NCBI GenBank assembly: GCA_037043015.1
Contig: CM073325.1
Span: 12,813,001 to 12,877,000, forward strand
DNA length: 64,000 bases
Reading direction: 5' to 3'
DNA from: Bryum argenteum
Taxonomy: Eukaryota > Streptophyta > Bryopsida > Bryales > Bryaceae
Shown piece after piece: positions 12,407-23,300 of the stretch. Position 1 is the first letter of the stretch. Every line of letters starts with the position of its first letter. The notes beneath the pieces are model-generated. The model had not been told where the DNA came from. It ran no database searches and saw only the letters and a program-made list of their open reading frames with translations. The position numbers and the translations under genes are program-made.

Positions 12407-12769
12407 CCCTTGAAGGTCCTCCCATTCCTTAATGGGCAGCCCGAAATTGGATCTCAGCATCTTTTGGACTTGGGCAACATGAATAGTGCTCTTTTTGAAC
12501 TTAGGCAGCATGTCAAATGAACCAATCAATGATGAGTTTGCAACCTCCTACAAGGTTTTGTGCAATCCCAACCTACCTACCACAATCCTTTCAAATCACA
12601 AATCACTCATACAAATTGCGATTTGAATTGTAGGATTTCACTTTGTGGATGCATCACAAAAGGTGACCAGAATGATATAAAAAAATAAGTGAAAAATTGA
12701 GAATCAATAGCGCTATAGACAAGATTCTGTTGGAAAACCGCCTGAGGGGCTGACAGGCGCCTTTAAGGG
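12407..12769 (-). mobile_element. TTAA-flanked inverted-repeat element P3, 363 bp
   Basis: The element begins CCCTTGAAGG and ends with the complement of CCCTTAAAGG, flanked by TTAA on both sides (12,403-12,406 and 12,770-12,773). Its interior is shared, in inverted orientation and at roughly 80 percent identity by eye, with the element at 44,873-45,308. A 67-codon ORF on the minus strand crosses its left border, so it is not a transposase of this element. It is nested within the Harbinger-like element. Confidence 0.6.
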
Positions 12770-13489
12770 TTAACATTCTTTAAATACCAAAAATAGTGAT
12801 GATCCAACCTTATATTTTATTTGAGAATGAGTTCTCCGGAGGCTCAATTTCTTGGCCGGACAAGAAATTGGTCCTCCGGAGAACTCCATTTCCAAGAAGT
12901 GTTGCCACATGGGATGCCATGTCATTTTGTCATCCATGAATAAAGTTCATCACCGGTGAGTTCTTCACCTAGTCTAAGCACTAACCGGTCAAGAGTTGCA
13001 CTTTCGACCAATCACAATCAAGTATTACCCTTTATTTCATAACCGGTGGACTTCTCCACCGTAGTGTAAACCGGCCCTAAAAATCTAATAGACTCTATTC
13101 GTCACAACTTTGACACCAAGGAAGATCCAAATTCTAGCTGGTACGTGGACAGTGGAGCCACGCACACATGTGTCACAAATTTAATGCATTTACAAATTAT
13201 ACAATGCATGAAATTTAACAACTTGTATACCTAGGAGATGACTTGACTTCTTATTGAATAGAAGGTCGTGGTAATGTTACCATACGACTGTATGGCCAAG
13301 TAGAGAAACAAGTACTTAATATTTTTTTTATCCTTCGATTAGCTAGAATGTATATTTGGCAAAACAACTTAATAAATCAGGTGGTGAAGTCCGGATCAAA
13401 CATGAAACTTGACCTTGTTAATTAAATTTGGCCACCACTAGCAACTTGTAAGGTGAACAGAGACATATGTGAACTTGGTGAACTCTGGT

Positions 13490-13830
13490 CCCTTTCTAAG
13501 GGGCTGACGTGAATGAAGTGTCCGTTCGTAATGCTAATATTCCGATGACCACCGGACAAGGGGAAATTGGAACAATACTACTTCCCCCTCTCGAGGGTGG
13601 ACACTAAAACTACGCTAGTTTCTAGCCTAGTTACTAGTGCCTTGAAGATACTTGACATAGTATCCCCCAAAGGGCTTTGAGGTACCCATACAACAAGGTC
13701 CAAAGATCCTCCACAATAGCTGGATGGACTATGGTGGTGAGCACCACGCCGGCATGGGAAATAGAACCCACGACCTCCTCATTGGAGGCCTAAGCCCTAA
13801 CCACCAAGCCAAGGCTTGTAGTGCCTTTGT
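13490..13830 (-). mobile_element. tRNA-derived SINE, fullest copy
   Basis: Read on the minus strand, the head at 13,828-13,760 has a box-A-like TGGCTTGGTGGTTAGG and, about 30 nt later, a box-B-like GGTTCTATTTCC, i.e. an internal RNA polymerase III promoter. The body runs on to about 13,490. Related fragments occur at 9,005, 48,640, 55,018 and 58,645. It interrupts the copia relic between protease and pre-integrase parts. It does not fold as an intact tRNA by eye. Confidence 0.6.
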
Positions 13831-14055
13831 ATGTGGCAATTTATATTCGACCACATTAATAAACAACAAATAAGATAAATTCAAACAATGTCCATGGGTA
13901 TCAATTCTTTAAATGAAGATGACCTTACTTTTTGTCCTCATGTTCTGTTGTAAGGATTTTGCACTATTTTAAATTCCTTATAGTATACTGTGGTTTACCT
14001 ACGGAATAGCAAAGTAGTTTGTCGTATTGTAAATAAGGTCACATCTTAAGCAAGA

Positions 14056-14057
14056 TA

Positions 14058-14138
<81 letters not shown>

Positions 14139-14140
14139 AC
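14056..14140. repeat. (AT)n microsatellite
   Basis: About 80 bp of nearly pure AT dinucleotide repeat, followed by a CTAC-rich stretch to 14,237 (CTACCCAC-like units). Slippage-prone simple sequence with no coding meaning. Confidence 0.95.
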
Positions 14141-17100
14141 TTCTATAGCACTAATATTGTTCAAAGCAATCCTTCCTACCCACCTACATATCTACCCACC
14201 TATGTACCTACCCACCTACTTACAAACCTACCTACCTTTTATGCTTTTTGGAATATATATATAGATTGAAAGAAAAAAAACAATTATTATTTTTAAAAAA
14301 CTAAAAATATCAAGAAACTAAAAGAAAAAATTACAAATAAAAATAAAATAAAAACACGAACAGACTTAAAAATAATAAACATAATACTATTCGAGAAAAT
14401 GGTAGACACGGGATACTTTTTTAGCTCCTCCGTCGAGACGACGGGGACCATACTATATATATATACACAATAGTATAAACTCACATGGAGCTCGTCTAGC
14501 CGTTTTCACTCTAAAAACTCAGAGACCACTCAATTTGGGTTATTGTCCATTACCAATGTTGTAAGTTTAGACATAATGCATTGTCTGTCCTGTCTAATAT
14601 TCTCCGAGGGGGGGGGGTCAATAGTTCTGGTCAATAGTTTAGGTTAAGTCAATAGACTCGAATGTAGACTGTTACCTAATCAAAATGCCAATGTAATATT
14701 TGAAATAATACAAATAAGTATCTAGTGAATAGGTCCAATCCCAGTATATTATATACGAAACTATTTACAACATGCCTATCGGGGTGTGTGTCAATAAGTC
14801 CAAGTGCAGGGCATGAGTGAGAATCTACCTTACCTCTGTGCAGTTCTCCAATTCGCTCAAATCAATAGGTCTTTACTCATGCAATATGTATGCAAATATG
14901 CCCTGAAATAATCACACACTCAACTCAATGTTCTATTCTCACAACTTGTGCCAAATACTTAATAGTATTCTCAAAACTAATAATGCCAAAATCCAAATCC
15001 AAGGATTTATATTTATTCAAAATTAATGTCAATAGGTCTCAACTCAATGTTAACCTGGGTATTCAAACTCTGATTACTTTTTCAAGACCAATGACAAACT
15101 CAAAACATAATTCAAACTCTTACTTTTCACATAATTGTATATTAAACAAACTTGTCAAATTGGACTCTTTAGAAATTAATATTTCAACTTAAAACAAGAA
15201 TTTCTAATTTTTAACCGTAGGATCTTGTTCAAAGTAGTACAATTTGTATGTGTACCAAATTTCATAGTTTTTTGACCGTATGGATTCAAACCTATATTCA
15301 ATCAAAGTACGAAGAAAATATAAAACTGGATTTTAGACAAAGAGCTTATGACCGCGTGATCTGACCTATAGCCGTGCTTTTTACCCTGTGGCCGTAGACT
15401 ACAAATCTAAAGCCTTGCATATGGACACCCTATGACCGTGCGATTTCCTTCGCGTCAGCAACAAATGCCGGATCCCTAATTTCTTCTGTGGAGCCCTAAT
15501 TACACCAAAACTAGTCTGAATTTGATTGATTCTTTGTGATCTCACTTACTTTTATCCTCACCATCTATCACCCATTCATACGAATGCCATGAATGAAATG
15601 CAATAGCTATACAACTTAACATTGTCAAGTTTTCACAACAAAGAATCTAATCCTAAGCTACTTTTCATGAGAATAAATACGATTCTACAAAATATTGTGA
15701 TTCATCAATGAACAATTTCAGCCTTAACAAAGTTGACACGTTCTAGTGAAAAGTCTACAAAGCATTTGATCACCCGAACAAGAAACAATCTTAGGATCAA
15801 TTAGCTTAACATGCACATATTCAATTTGAAATTAGTACTGAAAAATGTCAAATTACCCGATGTCAGATGTTTTTGACTGCTACTGATCACTACTCTTGGA
15901 TCGATCTACTGTTCGGCACTCACTCTTTATCCTCTAGTACGCTTACCACGCTCACCAACGATCCTCAGATCTGCTTTTATTTTTACTTCACTAAATTTGG
16001 CTTCCAGATGAGTCACTTTTTGATCAGCTCGTTCACTGTCGTTGAGTCTCCAAACAAGATTAGGAACAACACCAGATCAACAGCCACTACTCTTCCATAG
16101 CATTATTATGTCGGTGAAGCTCTTAGTTTCCTAATCTTTGGTACCAGTCTCAGCCACAGTTCACTACACTGATCTCTGCAGAATCTTGTTTCGGCAATCT
16201 ACTTCTCTCTACAATTTCGGCCGTTTTCTCTTCAAAGGGAGGATGAGTCTTCTTGTTACTGCAGCCTCCCACTTCCTTCACATGACAACAACAACCTAGT
16301 CGCTTACCATGGGCCTCAAAGTTAGTCCGCACTTCATCCCGGTTGCTGAATCATACTCACAATAGCCCATCAATCTCCATCTACACTGAATCTCTGGCAC
16401 ATCACCTTCACAATCCTCACTTCAAATTCTCTCGATTGCTCCTGAAACTCTACAAAATACTCACAATTTCTCACATTCACAGATCAAAGCTGCGCCTTCA
16501 CGGCGACACTTGAAAAGCAATCACCGCTTACAATATACACAATTGCAACATACAATGCACACACAAAAATTGAAGACAAAAAAAATTATAAAAACGACTA
16601 GCAAAATCGTATAGCCGTAAATTTTATTATTTCTCGAACTTTTTTGTACTAGAACTGTTCTCGCGCCTGCAATCAAGCGAAGCAACTTCTTCATCCGGAT
16701 TTTTCATTCATCCAAAAAATTTTCATCCTTAATCATTTCTACATTTTTATTTATTGTGTATTACTTTACTGCTACTTTTGCTATTTTTATTGCTTTTTCA
16801 ATAACTTTTATGTACTTTCTCGCAAACAATATCTATCCAAAACGTAAAAAGTTCTTAAAATAGTCCTAAAATATGAGTACTACATAGCCCCCCTACTAAT
16901 CATATTGACGCCCTCGTCAATAGTATCTAGGTCTAGTATTCCTGTTGTGATCCATTTGTCGCATCCTCTTCTTATACTCCTTTTCCGACATTTTCTTTAT
17001 ATCTACGTGTTGGTTCAACAAAGTAGGGTTCTCTACTCATTGACTGTGCAACCAAGTAGTCACTAGGAAATAACGAGTATCGAGAAACTCGTTGATAAAG

Positions 17101-18393
17101 CACTGGTGAGGTCCTTATAAGAAATGTGTAATAGCCATCATCTCCAGTACACATACCTATCTCGTATAGTGGTAGTGTAGCTTAGTCTGCTTAATAAACT
17201 TTGGTCGGACAACATCAAATTGATTGACGTTGATCACGACCTTATGGGTCTCAAACATCATCCTCAGGAAGTCACAGAATACTGCTGCTCTGAAGCAAAC
17301 TGGGTCTGTGTGAGTGATATGCTCCTCAAAGAACGCTCCATAAGCTGCTGCACAAGCCTCATGAGTATGAAAGGATTATGGAATCTTTGGCCAGTTATAC
17401 TCCATTGAGTCAATAGTGGCGTCTAGTTTGCACTTGTGTCTTCTCTTACAAGGACAAAAGTGACCATTGGTGACCACTGGAGCTGGTAGGTCTACCCTCC
17501 AATCACTGGAAATCCTAGAATACATCCTATCATATGGCTCCATCTTTATCATTGATAATCCATAATCTTCTACTAACCACTCTAGAGCCTTCCAAGAAGA
17601 TACAAGTCTCTTTACCATCATGTTCTCAAACATGTGGCCATCTTGTCCTAGGAATTTGCTAGTGAGCAAAGATCCTTGGTTTGGTACCTTCATACACATC
17701 AAGGCGGGTGGCCTATAGGTCGGTCCAGATAGTCTGAATATAGCCGTTTCTCTCGTATCATGATGTGAAATGGTCTTGTCTCTCGCATATGAATCCAGGT
17801 TTGTACATAGTCGTACAAACGCCTGATGCATCTGATATATCTAATGTCGGGCAACTGCCTCCAGCTCTATCACAACGGCTATAAGAGACTAAGGGCGGGT
17901 TCTCTTACTAAGTATGCTTGTCACCTGCTCTCGTAACTGTATAAGTCCAACCTTCCACTTCTCTTGAGTCCACTCGAAACAATACATTTCTAGATCAATG
18001 TGCTCTCGATGATCTGTAATAACCACATGTCTCTGAAGCTGGACACCTGAATCCTCTGATTTCCAATGGTCAAGCTCCTTCTTTAACTCAACATAGTAAA
18101 GTGTAGAAATATTTAGATATTCTTGCGAATTGTTTAAATATCTATAGTATTTTTAATTCGATCCAAGGAGGCTATAATAGGGTGTTTAAGTTCTGTTTGT
18201 ATCTTTGTAATCATTTAATCAATACATTTACGAACTAGACAAATAGTGAAGGTAATTTATTATCTACTTGTTATTTCATCTCTTCACTCTTACTATTCCC
18301 AATTTAGATAAAATTTTATAATACAATTCCAATTTGACTTAGTCTTTCCTCATTTGACAATTTGCTCTTCTCGTTTCAACTGAGATTCATGTG

Positions 18394-18540
18394 ACTGGTT
18401 CTTTCTTTGCTTCTTGGCTGGCTGGTTCCAGGTTGATTAAATACTGGTTCTTTCTTTGCTCCTTGGCTGGTTGGTTCCAGGTTGATTAGATACTGGTTCT
18501 TTCTTTGCTTCTTGGCTGGCTGGTTCCAGATTGATTAAAT
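18394..18540. repeat. 49-bp tandem repeat, 3 units
   Basis: Three head-to-tail 49-bp units beginning ACTGGTTCTTTCTTTGC and containing GGCTGG-TTCCAG differ at only a few positions. A partial fourth unit starts at 18,541. Confidence 0.9.
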
Positions 18541-19858
18541 ACTGGTTCTGCAATTTGTATTTTCACCGATTTGATTAAACAATGAGTCAGCTTTCCTATT
18601 TGTTTCTTTCCTACCCAACTGTAGTCTCCAATAATCCACTCGATTATTCCGCAATTTCGTACTTGATTATTTCTCACCAACTCGGCTTTACTCCGACTTT
18701 AGGCTGCATTGTTAATTGATTCTTCTATTTTACTGTCCATTCTTTTTCACCAACTAGTCCTTTCAACAATTCAGATTCTTCATTCACTACTTGGTTTCAC
18801 ATAATTACAGAATTTCCAAAATAATACAATGACATACCAATTCATTTCTTTAATTTCCAACTCGACATTCTATTCACTCGACAGTTTTATCTATTTGTGC
18901 ATTACTCACACCAACTTGATCACTTTATCTCTAATTCAATTTGTTAAACTCACTTACTCGGTATGATTCATCTCCAATTAGGTTGAACTCTCATTCTGCT
19001 CAATGTAAGAATTCCTACTCAGCAGATTTCATCTTTTTCACTCTACTCGGATTCTCACAATTTGATCTTACACTCAACATACATGATTATGGCATAACTC
19101 CAATTTGACGTACTTTCTAATCTACACACTTCAAATACACATTATCATACACACAATTTGTTCAACAATACACACACAATTTGTTCACCAATACACACAC
19201 ACAATTAGGCAGATTCCAACCTATCACATTCAATTTCTCAATTAATACACAGTCAGCTACCGACTAAGACCACATTTCTTCACTATAAATGAGCCTTGTT
19301 CTTCTCTTTCTTTTCCTACTTGACCTGCTTCTTCCATTCGGTAACCGCTTGTTCAATCAACCTGCCCACTCGTATCACATCTGCTTTTATTTTATTTGGT
19401 AATTTTGTGCATTTCATCCATTTCCTATTCGGTATTTCAAAATGGCAGTTCTAACTAATAGTTTCACTATCAGCCTTACTATTTGACTTCTGAGGCACAA
19501 AATTAATAATTGCAAATTAAAATGTCATTGATATATAATTCCAACTAGTCTACATAAATTAAGGCTCTGACTCCCAGATTTCCAATAGGGTAAAATAACG
19601 GCGACCAATCCGTCAATACTCAATACTAGATCACCTCATATCAGCATCTCACAAATCAGGTTTTGCATATTTGTAAAACCATCTGCTGTCTCCCATGTCT
19701 CATCAAACTGCTATGCCGATATTACCTGCCCTTGCGTGAAGGTAAATATACTCAAGAACCTATCTCTGTGAAGCTCATAAGCTCTGAAAAACAAGAATGT
19801 TGGAGCTGAATCACAATCGTGCTGCTCTACTGCCACATTCTTAGGGACATAGGCTCTG

Positions 19859-19998
19859 GAACCTTCTAGAAGGAAGTCTCTAGAAGTCTCTGGAACCTTC
19901 TAGAAAGAAAGTCTCTAGAACCTTCTAAAAGGAAGTCTTTAGAATCTTCTAGAAGCTAGTCTCTGGAACCTTCTAGAAGCATCCTAGCTGGTAGAAGT
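19859..19998 (+). promoter_or_regulatory. heat-shock-element-like array in the 5' LTR
   Basis: GAAnnTTCnnGAA, the three-unit heat-shock factor site, is met exactly at 19,859-19,871 (GAACCTTCTAGAA) and at further sites downstream to about 19,978, four in all. The 3' LTR has six such matches. Heat-shock elements in an LTR drive the heat-induced Arabidopsis copia element ONSEN; heat response here is inferred from the motif alone. Confidence 0.55.
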
Positions 19999-20132
19999 TC
20001 TAGAAGAATCCTAGCTGGTAGAAGTTCTAGAAGCATCCTAGCTGGTAGAAGTTCTAGAAGCATCCTAGCTAGTAGAAGTTTTAGAAGCATCCTAGCTGGT
20101 AGAAGTTCTAGAAGCTTCTTGGGTTCTAGAAG

Positions 20133-20175
20133 TATATATAGGAGTCGAGACTGAAGAGTTCTTCAGTCTCGACAA
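20133..20175 (+). promoter_or_regulatory. LTR core promoter, start site and hairpin
   Basis: TATATATA starts at 20,133. The 11-mer AGTCTCGACAA at 20,165-20,175, beginning 32 bp downstream, is the exact reverse complement of 20,304-20,314 just inside the LTR end. A perfect 14-bp stem with a 2-nt loop spans 20,144-20,173. Confidence 0.6.
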
Positions 20176-20303
20176 CGCATCTCTTGGAGCTCTAGCTCAC
20201 CTCTCTTGGTGTTATTCGTGTACTCTTCTTGTTAATCCAAGCTCTTGTCAGTTTTCGTTAGTTTCAAGATATTCTTGTCATCTGTTTTTGTGTCCCTGAC
20301 AGT

Positions 20304-20314
20304 TTGTCGAGACT
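20304..20314 (+). other. primer-binding site, self-complementary to the LTR
   Basis: TTGTCGAGACT lies 2 nt past the 5' LTR. I see no match of this position to the common tRNA-iMet-type site; instead it pairs over 11 nt with the predicted 5' end of the element's own RNA. Tf1/sushi-type elements of fungi use exactly this self-priming arrangement. An ATATCAGAGCAG stretch about 20 nt downstream resembles the iMet site but is badly placed. Confidence 0.6.
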
Positions 20315-23300
20315 ACCTTCTCACAGATATCAGAGCAGTCCCTTCTTGTTGGAGAGAGTGGATTACCCCTCTTCTTGGAGTCTTGAGGCGTTTTAGAAGT
20401 TGCGGAGTACTCTCCTTTAAACCAATATTGTTCTCTTGTCAATTTTTTCTTTTTGTTCGTAGATTTGGTCAAAGATCAAGACGTCAATATGGCTGAAAAT
20501 TTGGAATCCAAATTGGACGCCATCATGAATGCTCTTGCTACGTTATCACAGAGACAAGCGGAAATAGAAGGAGCCATGGCAAGACTTCACAATGATGGAG
20601 CATCCGGGATAACATCATCCAGGATTCACCAGTCTCAAGCTACTACACCGGAGGAGGCGACTACACCTTTAGTTCAAAAAAACCCAATGATTCAACAACG
20701 GAAGGAGCCTAGAGTTAGTCTTTCTGACAAGTTCGACGGAACCCGTTCCAAGTTTCGAGGTTTTGTCAACCAAATCAGGTTGATAACTGTTTTACAACCT
20801 GAACGATATCCGACGGAGGAGGCGCGTGTTGGACTTGTTGAAACTCTGCTTACAGGACAAGCTCTGTCGTGGTTTGCCCCCTTGTTCGAGAAACGATCGC
20901 CAATTTTGAGCAACTTTGAGATGTTCTTGGAAGCATTTGCAGAAGCATTTGGCGAACATGACAAGGTTCGATGGGCTACAACAAAGATCCGATCACTACG
21001 ACAAGGGACGCGCTCTGCATCAGTTTATGCATCGGATTTCGACAAGCAAGCTAGTGACATCAATCAAAAAGAGCATTGGTGAGTCGGTTTTATTGGGGTT
21101 TGAGGATGATGTGAAGGACCTACTTTTATCCCTTCCCGATCCGCAAACGCTCAACGGCCATTAGGCAAGCCGTAAAGTGCGACAACCGTTTATTCCAAAT
21201 AATCGTCAAGACCAAAGCCCAAAAATACCAAACGAATCGCTACACCACGAGTATGTTGGCAAACAATTTGAGTTCTCATTCGGAGGCAGAAGCCATGTAA
21301 ATTGACGCGGCGCGTGTCAGAGCTCTTACTCCAGAAGAGAAGAAACGACGTATGGAAGAAGGACTCTGTTTGTACTGCGGAGAAGAAGGCCACAAGGTTG
21401 GAAATTGCCCCAAGAAGCAGAACCGGAGCATTGTTAAGACTAGGAGTGCGGTGATCCCGGAAAACGACGATGCCCGACTTCTGATGGGAACCGTCTTGGG
21501 CCGGACGATTTAATGCCGCGACAACAATCAGGTTCCTCTTTCTCTGCCCAACCTGCCCATTGTTTCACAATTCCCTTGTCTCTTGGTCCTCAAAAACACA
21601 AAACTTTAGCGCTATTAGATTCGGGAGCATCTACTTGTTTTTTAGATGAAGAATTTGCTAAGCGTCACAGGATTCGTCTAGTACAGAAATCCAAGCCTGT
21701 TCATGTAAAGGTGATAGATGGACGACCTTTATTGTGTCGGCGATGTGTCATCCATGAATCGATCACCTATAGAAGTGGCGTTTAAGGACCATAGTAGTTA
21801 CGTTGTTTTTAATGTCATTAGAACCCCGTCAAACCCTGTCATCCTCGGTCTCTCCTGGTTAGAACAACATAACCCTACCATAGATTGGAAGTTGCGGAAA
21901 ATGACTTTTTCCAAAGAATATTCCAAGAGCCAACCTAGTAGACATCCCAAGATAGGGAAACCATTGTTTATAGGAGCAAGGGCGTTTGTACGATCATTCA
22001 AAGAAGGAGCACCCTTCGTCATCTATGCAATTTTTCAATCAAAGACGGAGAAGAGTTCGACGGCAAGCATACCAGAGCAATACAAGGATTTTGAGGACGC
22101 GTGTTTGAAGAAAGAACGCGACATGCTACGGAAAGATCGGCCATATGACCGCGCCGTAGAGACTCGCTAGAAGGAAAGACAACCGCCTTTTGGCCCAATC
22201 TACAATCTCTCAAACGGAGTTAGCGGAGTCAAAAAATACATCGATTGAAAAATCTAGCGAAGAACTTCATTCGTTATTCAAAGTCGCCACCGTGGGCACG
22301 ATTTTGTTCGTAAAGAAGAAGGATGGCTCCTTGCGAATGTGCGTGGGACTATCGAGGCCTCAACAAGGTAACTAAGGAAAATCGTTACCTGCTACCCTCG
22401 ATCTCTAGTCTCTTAGAGCAAACTCGGGCGAGGCAAAGATCTTTACAAAAATTGATCTGAGAGGAGCTTACAACCTCGTACGGATCTAGGAAGGAGATGA
22501 GTGGAAGACAGCGTTCCGTACAAGGTATGGCCATTTTGAATATAATGTCATGCCTTTTGGCCTTACCAATGCCCCGGCTGTTTTCCAACACATGATGAAT
22601 GACATCTTTCGAGAGTACCTTGACGACTTTGTTGTCATCTATCTGGATGACATCCTGATATTTTCCAAAAACGAAGAGGAGCACGAGAAGCACGTTCGTT
22701 TAGTCCTCGAGAAACTACGAGAACGAGGACTCTACGCCAAGATGGAAAAGTACCTATTCCACCAAACCGAGATGGAGTTTCTAGGGTTCATTGCGACTAC
22801 AGACGGCTTCAAGATGGACTCCAAGAAGGTGAATGCAATTGTATCCTGGGAGGTTCCGAAGACGGTTATAGACGTACAATGTTTTCTTGGATTTGCTAAC
22901 TTCTATAGGATCTTCATCAAGAATTATTCTCGGGTCGCTGCTCCACTCACCCGATTGACGTGTAAGGACAAGCTAGAATGGGGACCTCAGGCCGAACGAG
23001 CATTTCAAGATCTCAAGACGGCGTTTACTACGGCTCCAGTCCTGCTACAACCTGACTTTGCAAAGGCCTTCTATTTGGAGACCGATGCTTCTGATTTTGC
23101 TTTGGGAGCCGTCTTTCACGAGATGGGCGCGAGACGGGAGGCTTCATCCAGGTTGCGTTTTATTCTCGGAAGTTCTCTCGCTCTCCGAAATTAACTACGA
23201 AATCCACGATAAGGAACTCCTTGCCATAGTGGATTCCTTCCAAGAGTGGAGACACTTTCTCGAAGCGCGCATAAGATCCGGTGACCGTATACACGGATCA

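Larger units (their letters stand above)
11464..13077. mobile_element. PIF/Harbinger-like (Tourist-type) element with 27-bp perfect inverted ends
   Basis: Positions 11,464-11,490 (beginning GGGCCGGTTTACACTACGG) are the exact reverse complement of 13,051-13,077. Each side is flanked by TAA (11,461-11,463 and 13,078-13,080), the 3-bp target duplication of Harbinger elements. No transposase is visible. It interrupts the copia relic between its zinc-knuckle and protease parts. A second, slightly diverged left end lies at 11,716, preceded by TTA, and a TTAA element (12,407-12,769) sits further inside, so the element is itself a composite. Confidence 0.75.
19839..20301 (+). repeat. 5' LTR of the chromovirus (463 bp)
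   Basis: The LTR ends in TGTCCCTGACA. It holds an array of TTCTAGAA-type motifs (19,855-20,000), five 27-28-bp tandem units containing AGCATCCTAGCTGG (about 19,975-20,113), a TATA box TATATATA (20,133-20,140), a hairpin (20,144-20,173) and the predicted transcript start near 20,165. Confidence 0.93.

Noticed and set aside
13760-13830. tRNA gene
   Set aside because: Box A and B are present but no cloverleaf can be drawn by eye and the sequence continues into a repeated body; it is the head of a SINE.
14061-14264. ORF of alternating Tyr-Ile
   Set aside because: Direct translation of the AT microsatellite.
19975-20113. CRISPR-like regular repeats
   Set aside because: Units are head-to-tail without spacers, within an LTR of a eukaryotic retrotransposon.
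20320-20338. tRNA-iMet-type primer-binding site (ATATCAGAGCAG)
   Set aside because: It lies about 20 nt past the LTR end, while the LTR end is fixed by the CACAT duplication; the self-complementary site fits the expected spacing better.
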